A DNA stretch of 64,000 bases, from positions 1 to 64,000 of the forward strand of contig NZ_JAGFWR010000013.1 in NCBI RefSeq assembly GCF_017599305.1, read 5' to 3'. Made by a program: the position numbers and the translations under genes. The notes under the pieces are model-generated. The model ran no database searches, was not told the DNA's origin, and saw nothing but the letters and a program-made list of their open reading frames with translations. The stretch comes from Micromonospora antibiotica (GTDB lineage: Bacteria; Actinomycetota; Actinomycetes; Mycobacteriales; Micromonosporaceae). Shown piece after piece: positions 8,075 through 15,596 of the stretch; the stretch's first letter is position 1; every line of letters starts with the position of its first letter.

Positions 8075-8406
8075 CACGCGTCCTCTATGTCTTTGATCCT
8101 CTGTTCTGCGGCTGGCACTGCTCGGTTGAATCTTCGCTGGTTGACGCTGGCTTCAGGGTCGATTGCTCCGACGATGAACGCGGCGCCGGCCTGTCCGTAG
8201 ATGGCTCGCCATTGGCTGCGTCCACCACGTGGGCGCAGTTCCCGTAGGCCGTTCGCAGTCTTGATGGAGCTTGAGTGGGGGTAGCCGAGGTTCACGCCCT
8301 GGCTTTCCAACTTCTCGACCACGTGACCGATTGCTGCTTGTTTGGTGGTGGGGAGGGCGTGAAGCTCGGTTTCGGCCTCAGGGTGGTAGAAGACTGGCCA
8401 GGACAC
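8074..8406 (-). CDS. RelE/HigB-superfamily toxin (Gp49-like)
   Basis: A 110-residue protein from GTG at 8406: SWPVFYHPEAETELHALPTT, then LGYPHSSSIKTANGLRELRP and a C-terminal helical stretch. This pattern fits the phage Gp49-like HigB toxins, which are ribosome-dependent mRNA interferases. The basic LRELRPRGGRSQWRAIY segment carries the likely RNA-contacting residues. The start is supported by an extended -10 element placed so that transcription begins at the GTG (leaderless). A longer upstream frame exists but lacks family similarity. Confidence 0.82.
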   Translation of the reverse strand: MSWPVFYHPEAETELHALPTTKQAAIGHVVEKLESQGVNLGYPHSSSIKTANGLRELRPRGGRSQWRAIYGQAGAAFIVGAIDPEASVNQRRFNRAVPAAEQRIKDIEDA

Positions 8407-8412
8407 TTGCTG

Positions 8413-8421
8413 ACTATAGCA
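8413..8421 (-). promoter_or_regulatory. Extended -10 promoter of the toxin-antitoxin operon
   Basis: On the minus strand TGCTATAGT (extended -10, hexamer TATAGT at 8418-8413) ends six bases before the toxin GTG at 8406. That spacing puts the first transcribed base at the start codon. A short dyad (TTGC near 8424 and GCAA near 8410) overlaps the hexamer and could be the antitoxin operator. Confidence 0.55.
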
Positions 8422-8633
8422 AACTTGCGATGTTGAAACAGGTTGCGCACAGATCAACGCGGCTGGGTTCGATCCCATGATCATGAACCCTCGCCGGAGC
8501 GGCTGGTCGAGGGCCCCTGTCTGGGATTGGTCGTCGTCTGCCGGGGAGGTGACGGGTCTGTGCTGCCGGTTTAGTCCGCGGGGTCGGTGGGGCATGTCGG
8601 AGGGCGACACCCGCAGATCCCCGAGGAGGGGCG

Positions 8634-9788
8634 ATGGCCTCCGACGAGACCCACGCCGACCGCGACGACGCGGCCACCGTGACCGCAGCCCGGCGTGACC
8701 GGGACCGGTCGGGTGACCGAACGGCCGGTGACCGCCCGTCGGGCGAGCGCGTGTCCGGCGAGTCCGTGGCCGATGACCGACGGCGAGGTGACCGGCGGGA
8801 CGCGGACCTCCGTACCCGGCCGGTGGGTCCCGACGACGGCCCGGACAGCCCCGCCGACCTGCACCGGGCGGACTGGAAGGCGGCGCTCAAGCGCACCGGG
8901 CGGGAGTTCCAGGAGGACAGCCTGACCGACTGGGCCGCCGCGCTGACCTACTACGGGGTGCTGTCGATCTTCCCCGGGATGCTGGTGCTGATCTCGATCC
9001 TCGGTCTGCTCGGCGAGCGGGCCACCAGCGGGGTCCGGGACACGGTCGGCCAGGTGGTGCCGGAGGAGAACATCCGGACCATCATCGAGACCGCGATCGA
9101 CCAGGCCGGCCAGTCCGGTGGGCTGGCCAGCGTCGCCGCGATCATCGGTCTGGTCGCCGCCTTCTGGTCGGCCTCCGGCTACGTGGGCGCGTTCATGCGC
9201 GCCTCGAACAGCATCTACGACGTGCCGGAGGGGCGGCCGGTGTGGAAGACCCTGCCCATCCGGCTCGGGGTGACCGCCCTGGTGGGGGTGCTGCTGCTCG
9301 CCGCCGCGGTGATCGTGGTCTTCACCGGCGGCCTCGCCGAGCAGGTCGGCAACGCCATCGGGCTCGGCTCCACGGCGCTGACGGTGTGGAACATCGCCAA
9401 GTGGCCGGTGCTGCTGGTGCTGGTCAGCCTGATGTTCGCGATCCTCTACTGGGCGTCGCCGAACGCCCGGCACGGCGGGTTCCGCTGGGTCAGCCCGGGT
9501 GGCGTGCTGGCGGTGCTGCTCTGGCTGCTCGTCTCCGGCCTGTTCGCCCTGTACGTGAGCAACTTCGGGTCCTACAACAAGACCTACGGCGCGCTGGCCG
9601 GCGTGATCATCTTCCTGGTCTGGCTCTGGCTGAGCAACATCGCGATCCTGCTCGGTGCGGAGTTCGACGCCGAGCTGGAGCGGGGCCGGGCCATCTCCGC
9701 CGGCCACGACCCCGACGAGGAGCCGTACGTCGAGCTGCGCGACGACCGCAAGCTGCGTAAGAAGCGCAACGCCGCCCCCGGCCGCTGA
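8634..9788 (+). CDS. YihY/BrkB-family inner-membrane protein
   Basis: A 384-residue protein with a hydrophilic N-terminal tail of about 90 residues rich in Arg/Asp/Gly repeats (DRDRSGDRTAGDRPSGE), then the YihY/virulence factor BrkB domain. Typical features are LTDWAAALTYYGVLSIFPG, FWSASGYVGAFMRASN, and six membrane helices ending GVIIFLVWLWLSNIAILLGA-EFDAELER. The start has GAGGAGGGG just upstream. The family was once called ribonuclease BN in error; its real role (transport or envelope) is unsettled. The gene stands alone. Confidence 0.93.
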   Translation: MASDETHADRDDAATVTAARRDRDRSGDRTAGDRPSGERVSGESVADDRRRGDRRDADLRTRPVGPDDGPDSPADLHRADWKAALKRTGREFQEDSLTDWAAALTYYGVLSIFPGMLVLISILGLLGERATSGVRDTVGQVVPEENIRTIIETAIDQAGQSGGLASVAAIIGLVAAFWSASGYVGAFMRASNSIYDVPEGRPVWKTLPIRLGVTALVGVLLLAAAVIVVFTGGLAEQVGNAIGLGSTALTVWNIAKWPVLLVLVSLMFAILYWASPNARHGGFRWVSPGGVLAVLLWLLVSGLFALYVSNFGSYNKTYGALAGVIIFLVWLWLSNIAILLGAEFDAELERGRAISAGHDPDEEPYVELRDDRKLRKKRNAAPGR

Positions 9789-9975
9789 CCCACCGGCGAC
9801 CCCACGCCGCCCCGCCTGCCCCACGCCGCCCCGCCTGCGTCGCCACCCGCGCCGGCCGCGCCCTGCCCCGCCCACCCGCGCCGGCCGCGCCCCGCCCCGC
9901 CTGCCCTGCACCGCCCCGCCCACCCGCGTCTGCCGCGCCCCGCCCCGCCTGCCCCGCCCCGCCGCGTCTTCGTGG
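9789..9975 (+). repeat. C-rich simple repeat tract
   Basis: Just after the YihY gene stop, about 190 bases are built from CCCCGCCTGCC and CACCCGCGCCGGCCGCGCCC words repeated imperfectly, with very few A or T and a strong C-over-G bias on this strand. It does not read as a protein of any recognisable kind. The remaining DNA up to 10121 shows nothing I can support. Confidence 0.55.
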
Positions 9976-10121
9976 CGGGGCGGCCACTTGTCACGGTCGG
10001 CCTGATCCGGTAGTGCTTCGGCCGCGCGGAGCGGGGCCGGTGTGCGAGGGTCACCCGGTGGTGGTTGCAGGTCGTTGCGGATGTTTCTCAGTCTGTCAAC
10101 CTTTTCTTGATCCACTAGTAG

Positions 10122-10143
10122 CTTTTGTTCTTTCGGACAAAAG
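10122..10143. promoter_or_regulatory. Candidate operator/hairpin upstream of the ROK gene
   Basis: CTTTTGTTC, four bases, then GGACAAAAG: a nine-base dyad with one G-T position, about 110 bp before the ROK start in an unusually AT-rich stretch (CTTTTCTTGATCCACTAGTAG precedes it). ROK repressors bind such AT-rich dyads, and many are autoregulated. Alternatively it is only a transcript hairpin. Confidence 0.4.
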
Positions 10144-10255
10144 TTGCCGGCGGAACGACTGAAGGTATGGACATGCGCCTCGGAACTCTCCTACTGTGTC
10201 GACCACAACACATCGGCGTGACGTCAATGTGAACCCTGAGACGGAGGTGAGTCCC

Positions 10256-11434
10256 GTGCGGGCGGCAGATCCCCTGCATGTGCAGCTGTTGCGGCTGCTC
10301 CGCGACGAGGGGCCCGCGTCCCGGGCAGAGCTGGGCGACCGGTTGCAGATGCCCCGTCCCCGGCTCCTCGCCGAGTTGGAGCGCCTGGTCGGGCTGGGCC
10401 TGGTGGCCGAGGCCGGACTGGCCGCCTCCCGCGGCGGTCGTCGCTCCACCCTGGTCGAGCTGAACCCCGACCTCCGGTTCGCCGCCGTGGACATGGGCGC
10501 CAGCTCGATCGACGTCGAGGTGGTCAACGGGCGGCTGGAGCCGGTCGCCGCGTACGCCGAGGTCGCCGACATCCGCTCCGGCCCGAAGGCCATCCTGCAC
10601 CGGGTCAACGACCTGCTGCACAAGGCCCGGGTGGACGGGGCGTACGAGCGGCTCAACGGCGTCGGCGTCGGGGTCCCCGGGCCGGTGAGCTTCCGCGACG
10701 GGTTGCCGGTGTCGCCGCCGATCATGCCCGGCTGGGACCGCTACCCCGTGCGTGAGCTGCTCAGCCGGGAGCACGGCTGCCCGGCGGTGGTCGACAACGA
10801 CGTCAACATCATGGCGATCGGGGAGCGGCACGGGGGGGTGGCGCACTCGGTCGACGACTTCCTCTTCATCAAGATCGGCACCGGAATAGGGTGTGGGATC
10901 TACCTCAGCGGCGACGTCTACCGGGGCACCGACGGGTGCGCGGGGGACATCGGGCACATCCAGGTCGACGCCGGGGGGCCGACCTGCTCCTGCGGCAACG
11001 CCGGTTGCCTGGAGGCGCTCTTCAGCGGAGCGGCCCTGGCCCGGGAGGCCGGCGTCGCCGCGCGTACCGGCGCCTCGCCCGCGCTGGCCGAGCGGCTCGC
11101 CGCCCGGGGTGCCGTCTCCGCCCGCGACGTCGCCGAGGCGGCGATCGAGGGGGACGTCACCTGCATCCAGCTGATCCGCGACGGGGGTCGCCGGGTCGGG
11201 CAGGTGCTGGCCGGGCTGGTCAGCTTCACCAACCCGTCGATGATCGTCATCGGCGGCGGGCTGGCCCACCTCGGGCACATCCTGCTCGCCGAGATCCGCA
11301 GCGTGGTCTACCGCCGATCGCTGCCGCTGGCCACCGGCAACCTGCCGGTCGTCCTGTCCGAGCTGGGACCGCGCGCCGGAGTGGCCGGCGCGGCCGTCCT
11401 CGCCAGCGACGTCGCCTTCGGGGAGGCATCGTGA
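10256..11434 (+). CDS. ROK-family transcriptional regulator
   Basis: A 392-residue sugar-responsive repressor. GTG at 10256 is chosen because ACGGAGGTGAG lies just upstream; an in-frame GTG at 10196 has no such site. Residues 5-70 are a winged helix (LLRLLRDEGPASRAELGDRL). The rest is a ROK domain with the phosphate-binding start VDMGASSIDVEVV, VDNDVNIMAIGE, and the zinc motif CSCGNAGCLE at about 244-253. It stands first in an operon with an ABC sugar transporter, so it most likely controls that uptake system. Its TGA stop is inside the first unit of a 60-bp tandem repeat. Confidence 0.93.
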   Translation: MRAADPLHVQLLRLLRDEGPASRAELGDRLQMPRPRLLAELERLVGLGLVAEAGLAASRGGRRSTLVELNPDLRFAAVDMGASSIDVEVVNGRLEPVAAYAEVADIRSGPKAILHRVNDLLHKARVDGAYERLNGVGVGVPGPVSFRDGLPVSPPIMPGWDRYPVRELLSREHGCPAVVDNDVNIMAIGERHGGVAHSVDDFLFIKIGTGIGCGIYLSGDVYRGTDGCAGDIGHIQVDAGGPTCSCGNAGCLEALFSGAALAREAGVAARTGASPALAERLAARGAVSARDVAEAAIEGDVTCIQLIRDGGRRVGQVLAGLVSFTNPSMIVIGGGLAHLGHILLAEIRSVVYRRSLPLATGNLPVVLSELGPRAGVAGAAVLASDVAFGEAS

Positions 11435-11670
11435 GCGCGAGGAGTGAGCCGGTTTTGCGAGCCCCGCAGTCGCGAACGAAGGAGACGCGGGTGAGCGCGA
11501 GGAGTGAGCCGGTTTTGCGAGCCCCGCAGTCGCGAACGAAGGAGACGCGGGTGAGCGCGAGGAGTGAGCCGGTTTTGCGAGCCCCGCAGTCGCGAACGAG
11601 GCAGACGCGGGTGAGCGCGAGGAGTGAGCCGGTTTTGCGAGCCCCGCAGTCGCGAACGGAGGACGCGCGA
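11431..11670 (+). repeat. Four tandem 60-bp units
   Basis: Four head-to-tail copies (11431, 11491, 11551, 11611). Units 1 and 2 are identical; unit 3 differs by two bases near its end, and unit 4 diverges only in its last bases. Each unit starts GTGAGCGCGAGGAGTGAGCC and ends near GCGAACGAAGGAGACGCGG. That end supplies an AAGGAG ribosome-binding site six bases before the GTG of the next unit. The array lies exactly between the ROK stop and the ABC ATPase start. Confidence 0.95.
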
Positions 11671-11673
11671 TGA
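11431..11673 (+). CDS. 80-residue repeat-encoded linker ORF
   Basis: GTG at 11431 overlaps the ROK stop (GTGA). The frame runs through all four 60-bp units as four 20-residue repeats of VSARSEPVLRAPQSRTKETR type, and its TGA overlaps the ATPase ATG (ATGA). It could carry ribosomes from the ROK gene to the transporter gene. The peptide is basic, matches no domain I know, and may have no function of its own. Translation is unproven. Confidence 0.35.
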   Translation: MSARSEPVLRAPQSRTKETRVSARSEPVLRAPQSRTKETRVSARSEPVLRAPQSRTRQTRVSARSEPVLRAPQSRTEDAR

Positions 11674-13256
11674 GTACCGAACCGACCGCCGCCGGGGACA
11701 AGGCCCCGCTGGTCGAGGCGCCCGCCGACACCGTCGCCGGTGAGGTGGTGCTCCGGCTGACCGACGTGGTCAAGACCTTCCCCGGGGTACGCGCCCTCGA
11801 CGGCGTGCAGTTGGAGGTGCGGGCCGGTGAGGTGCACTGCCTGCTCGGGCAGAACGGCGCCGGCAAGTCGACCCTGATCAAGGTGCTCGCCGGGGTGCAC
11901 CGGCCGGACTCCGGCCAGGTGCAGTGGCGCGGTGAGCCGGTGCACTTCGCCAACCCGCAGGCCGCCATGCGCGCCGGCATCGCCACCATCTACCAGGAAC
12001 TCGACCTGGTCGAGGACCTCTCGGTCGCGGAGAACGCCTTCCTCGGCCACGAGCCCAAGGTCGCCGGGTTCGTCCGGCGCGGCCACATGGCCCGGCGTAC
12101 CCGGGAGATCCTGAGCCGGCTCGGCCACGGCGAGATCCCGCCCGGCCGGATGGTGCGCGCGCTGCCGGCCGCCGGCAAGCAGGTGGTCAGCATGGCCCGC
12201 GCGCTGTCCCACGAGGCCCGACTGATCATCATGGACGAGCCGAGCGCGGTGCTGGCCCACGACGAGGTCGACAACCTGTTCCGGATCATCCGGGAACTCA
12301 CCGCCCAGGGCATCGCGGTCATCTACATCTCGCACCGGATGGAGGAGATCCGCGAGATCGGCGACCGGGTCACCGTACTGAAGGACGGCCGGACCACGGC
12401 GGCGAACCTGCCGGCCCGCGACACCCCGACCCGCGACCTGGTCGCCCGGATGACCGGCCGGAACATCGAGTACGTCTTCCCGGACCGCCCGACCGCGCCG
12501 ACCGCCGGTGACGAGCTGCTGCGGGTCGAGGGGCTGAGCCGCACCGGTGAGTTCGCCGACGTCTCGCTCAGCGTCCGTCCCGGTGAGATCGTCGGCATCG
12601 CCGGCCTGGTCGGCTCCGGGCGCTCGGAGCTGCTGGAGACGATCTACGGGGCCCGCCGCGCCGAGTCCGGCACCATCCGGATGGGCGGCCGGATCCTGCG
12701 ACCGGGCAGCGTCGGCGCGGCGGTACGGGCCGGCATGGGCATGGCCCCGGAGGAGCGGAAGAGCCAGGCGTTGCTGCTCGGCGAGCCGATCCACCGCAAC
12801 GTCACCCTGGCGACCTTCTCCCGGTACGCCCGCCTCGGCTTCACCAACGCCGGGCGGGAGCGGGCCGAGGCGGAACGGATCGCCGACGAACTCCAGCTCC
12901 GGCCCAACGACGTGCGCCGGGCGGTACGCACCCTGTCCGGCGGCAACCAGCAGAAGGTGGTGGTCGGGCGCTGGCTGCTCGGCGACACCCGGCTGCTGCT
13001 GCTCGACGAGCCGACCCGGGGGGTGGACGTGGGGGCCCGGGCCGAGCTGTACCGGGTGATCCGTGGCCTGGCCGCCCAGGGGGTCGGCGTGCTGCTGGTC
13101 TCCAGCGAGGTACCCGAGGTGCTCGGTCTGGCCGACCGGGTGCTGGTGATGCGCGAGGGCCGGATGGTGCGCGAGGCGCCCGCCGGCGAACTGGACGAGA
13201 ACACCGTGCTCGACCTCGTCATGGCGGGGTCTCTGATGGAAGGCGCGCCGGCATGA
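11670..13256 (+). CDS. Sugar ABC transporter, double ATP-binding subunit
   Basis: A 528-residue RbsA/XylG-type ATPase that powers import of a sugar or cyclitol. Two nucleotide-binding domains are visible: the first with Walker A GQNGAGKST near residue 60 and Walker B LIIMDEPSAVL; the second with a weaker P-loop GLVGSGRSELLE near 312, LSGGNQQKVVVGRWLL and LLLLDEPTRGVDVGAR. The degenerate second P-loop is normal for this family. The start has GGAGG from the last repeat unit. Its stop is bridged to the permease by a 12-residue mini-ORF. Confidence 0.95.
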   Translation: MSTEPTAAGDKAPLVEAPADTVAGEVVLRLTDVVKTFPGVRALDGVQLEVRAGEVHCLLGQNGAGKSTLIKVLAGVHRPDSGQVQWRGEPVHFANPQAAMRAGIATIYQELDLVEDLSVAENAFLGHEPKVAGFVRRGHMARRTREILSRLGHGEIPPGRMVRALPAAGKQVVSMARALSHEARLIIMDEPSAVLAHDEVDNLFRIIRELTAQGIAVIYISHRMEEIREIGDRVTVLKDGRTTAANLPARDTPTRDLVARMTGRNIEYVFPDRPTAPTAGDELLRVEGLSRTGEFADVSLSVRPGEIVGIAGLVGSGRSELLETIYGARRAESGTIRMGGRILRPGSVGAAVRAGMGMAPEERKSQALLLGEPIHRNVTLATFSRYARLGFTNAGRERAEAERIADELQLRPNDVRRAVRTLSGGNQQKVVVGRWLLGDTRLLLLDEPTRGVDVGARAELYRVIRGLAAQGVGVLLVSSEVPEVLGLADRVLVMREGRMVREAPAGELDENTVLDLVMAGSLMEGAPA

Positions 13257-13291
13257 GCGAGCGCAGTGGACATAACGAGGTGACGGCATGA
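13253..13291 (+). other. 12-residue stop-start bridging mini-ORF
   Basis: ATG at 13253 overlaps the ATPase stop (ATGA). The frame MSERSGHNEVTA ends in TGA at 13289-13291, overlapping the permease ATG at 13288. GAGGTGA inside it is the ribosome-binding site of the permease. The opening ATGAGCGAGCG is shared with the mini-ORF at 23086 and resembles the start of the 60-bp repeat. Confidence 0.4.
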
Positions 13292-14409
13292 GTGAGTCGA
13301 CCGGGACCGCGACACCGGACCGGCCGGCGGACCTGCCGGCGCAGTCCCCGCCGGTCGACCCGGCGGTGACGGCGTCGCTCAAGGAGAAGCCACGGACGGG
13401 CGGGTTGTCCTTCTGGCAGGGCGACGGGGGTGAGGGCGCGAAGCGTAACCTCGGCCTGATCGGCGTGCTGGTGGTGCTGGTCGTGATCGGCGCCGCGACC
13501 CGCTGGGATCTCTACTCCAACCCGGACTGGGTGTGGGGCAACACGCTGACCATCCTCAAGCTCGCCTCGGTGGTCGGGGTGGTCACCGTCGGGATGACCT
13601 TCGTGATCATCGGCGGTGGCATCGACCTGTCGGTCGGCGCGATCGTCGCCCTCGCCGGGGTGTGGGCGACCACGCTCGCCACCCAGAGCTACGGCGCCGG
13701 CGGCATGATCTTCACCGCGATCGTGGTCGGCACGGCGGTCGGGGTGGTCAACGGGATACTCATCTCCTACGGCCGGCTGGTGGCGTTCATCGCCACGCTG
13801 GCCATGATGGTCGCCGCCCGGGGCCTGGCCGCACAGATCTCCGGCAAGCAGACCCAGGTGTCGAACAACTCCTTCATCAACGGCATCGCCAGCACCGAGC
13901 TGTTCGGTATCCCGCTGCTGGTCTACATCCTGGCCGCCGTGGTCGCCGCCGGCTGGGTGCTGCTCAACCGGACCACCTTCGGCCGGCGTACGGTCGCCGT
14001 CGGCGGCAACCCCGAGGCGGCCCGGCTCGCCGGGATCAACGTGCGGCGGCACACCCTGCTGTTGTACGCGCTGTCCGGGCTCTGCTGCGGCATCGCCGCG
14101 ATCATGCTGACCGCGCAGGCCAACTCCGCCCAGGCGGCCATGGCCAACCTGTACGAGCTGGACGCGATCGCCGCGGCCATCATCGGCGGCACGCTGCTCA
14201 GCGGCGGCCGGGGCACCATCGTCGGCTCCCTGCTCGGGGTGCTGATCTTCTCCACCATCACCAACCTCTTCGCCATCAACGGCCTGTCCACCGAGGCGCA
14301 GAACATGGTCAAGGGCGGCATCATCGTCGGCGCCGTCCTGATCCAGCAGGTGCAGTTCCGCAGCGTCACCCAGTTCCTCGGCCGCAACAAGGCCACCACC
14401 TCCGCCTGA
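13288..14409 (+). CDS. Sugar ABC transporter permease (RbsC/BPD_transp_2 family)
   Basis: A 373-residue membrane protein with a hydrophilic N-tail of about 50 residues and about nine to ten helices. The family motif VGMTFVIIGGGIDLSVGAIVAL and the cytoplasmic loop TFGRRTVAVGGNPEAARLAGI (EAA-like, contacting the ATPase) are present, as is AIAAAIIGGTLLSGGRGTIVGSLLG near the end. It forms the channel with the upstream ATPase and the downstream lipoprotein. Substrate is unknown; neighbours suggest a sugar or inositol-like compound. Confidence 0.95.
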   Translation: MSESTGTATPDRPADLPAQSPPVDPAVTASLKEKPRTGGLSFWQGDGGEGAKRNLGLIGVLVVLVVIGAATRWDLYSNPDWVWGNTLTILKLASVVGVVTVGMTFVIIGGGIDLSVGAIVALAGVWATTLATQSYGAGGMIFTAIVVGTAVGVVNGILISYGRLVAFIATLAMMVAARGLAAQISGKQTQVSNNSFINGIASTELFGIPLLVYILAAVVAAGWVLLNRTTFGRRTVAVGGNPEAARLAGINVRRHTLLLYALSGLCCGIAAIMLTAQANSAQAAMANLYELDAIAAAIIGGTLLSGGRGTIVGSLLGVLIFSTITNLFAINGLSTEAQNMVKGGIIVGAVLIQQVQFRSVTQFLGRNKATTSA

Positions 14410-14449
14410 CCGGGCACGTCCCTACCCCTTCGCACCAGCGCAATTCCGG

Positions 14450-14468
14450 CGGCCACCGACGGTGGCCG
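14450..14468 (+). terminator. Intercistronic hairpin between permease and binding protein
   Basis: CGGCCACC, GAC, GGTGGCCG: a perfect eight-base stem with a three-base loop in the 111-bp gap. A run CTTTTT follows 14 bases later. In binding-protein operons such hairpins commonly stabilise or attenuate transcript so that the binding protein is made in excess; here that is inference. Confidence 0.4.
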
Positions 14469-14520
14469 GGATCAGCACAACCTTTTTCACCCCCACCATC
14501 CGTCATTTCAGGAGGTCGTC

Positions 14521-15576
14521 ATGACCCAGCCCCGTGACCTGTCCCGTCGCCGGTTGCTCTTCGGCGGTGCGGCGGTCGGCGCCGGTGTGCTCCTCGCCGG
14601 TTGCACCAGCAACGAGTCCACACCGACCGCGGCGCAGACCAAGGCGGCCGACAACTCCGGTGGTGGCAACGCCGCCCCCGGCAAGAAGGTCACCATCGGC
14701 TTCTCCGCCCCCGCCGCCGACCACGGCTGGATCGCCGCCATCACCAACAACGCCAAGGCGCAGGCCGGGGCGTACTCCGACGTGGACTTCAAGACCGTCG
14801 AGGCGGGTGCGGACGCGGCTGCCCAGCGGGCCGCGCTGTCCACCCTGGTCGCCCAGAAGCCGGACGTCATCGTGGTGCTGCCGCACGACGGCAAGGAGCT
14901 CAACGCCTTCGGCCTGGAGGCGATGAAGGCCGGTATCCCGGTGGTCAACCTGGACCGTGCCTTCCCGGACGCACTGGCCTACCGGCTCCAGATCATGGGC
15001 GACAACTACGGCATGGGTGTGGCCGCCGCGAACTACATCGTGGCGCAGCTCAAGGCCAAGGGTGTCAGCGCCCCGGTCATCGGCGAGATCCCCGGCATCG
15101 ACTCGCTGGAGCTGACCCAGCAGCGGTCCAAGGGTTTCGCCGACACCCTCGCCACGGCCGGCTTCAAGGTGGCCAACCGGCGGCCGGCGGAGTTCACCGC
15201 CGACTCCGGCCAGCAGGCCGCCACCGGTCTGTTCCAGGCGCTGCCCAAGATCGACGCGATCTGGAACCACGACGACGACCAGGGCATCGGTGTCCTGGCC
15301 GCCGTCAACCAGGCCAACCGCAAGGAGTTCTTCATGGTCGGCGGCGCCGGCTCGAAGAAGGCCATGGAGGACATCCAGGCCGACAACACGGTGCTCAAGG
15401 CGACCGTGACCTACAGCCCGTCGATGGCCTCCTCGGCCATCTCCCTGGCCCGCCTGATCGGCCAGGGCAAGGGCATGTCCGACCTGGTGGAACTCCAGGT
15501 GCCCAAGGAGATCGTCCTCGCCTCGGAGACGATCACCAAGGAGAACGCGAGCAACTACCTCAAGCTCGGGTTCTGA
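14521..15576 (+). CDS. Sugar ABC transporter substrate-binding lipoprotein
   Basis: A 351-residue extracytoplasmic receptor of the Peripla_BP_4 (ribose/inositol) type. It has an N-terminal twin-arginine-like RRRLLFGG, a hydrophobic stretch and the lipobox LLAGC with Cys at about 27, so it is probably Tat-exported and lipid-anchored. The mature domain starts KKVTIGFSAPAADHGWIAAI and contains VVLPHDGKELNAFGLEAMKAG and IWNHDDDQGIGVLAAV, as in sugar-binding proteins. AGGAGG lies just before the ATG. It delivers the substrate to the permease/ATPase pair upstream. Confidence 0.95.
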   Translation: MTQPRDLSRRRLLFGGAAVGAGVLLAGCTSNESTPTAAQTKAADNSGGGNAAPGKKVTIGFSAPAADHGWIAAITNNAKAQAGAYSDVDFKTVEAGADAAAQRAALSTLVAQKPDVIVVLPHDGKELNAFGLEAMKAGIPVVNLDRAFPDALAYRLQIMGDNYGMGVAAANYIVAQLKAKGVSAPVIGEIPGIDSLELTQQRSKGFADTLATAGFKVANRRPAEFTADSGQQAATGLFQALPKIDAIWNHDDDQGIGVLAAVNQANRKEFFMVGGAGSKKAMEDIQADNTVLKATVTYSPSMASSAISLARLIGQGKGMSDLVELQVPKEIVLASETITKENASNYLKLGF

Positions 15577-15596
15577 TACACGGGGGGAGACCCACC

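Noticed and set aside
8450..8490. GGTTCGATCCC, resembling a tRNA T loop
   Set aside because: No acceptor, D or anticodon arm pairs around it; the T stem does not extend to five pairs. At most a degenerate tRNA or attachment-site remnant.
11431..11670. CRISPR array
   Set aside because: The 60-bp units are contiguous with no spacers, and no cas genes are near.
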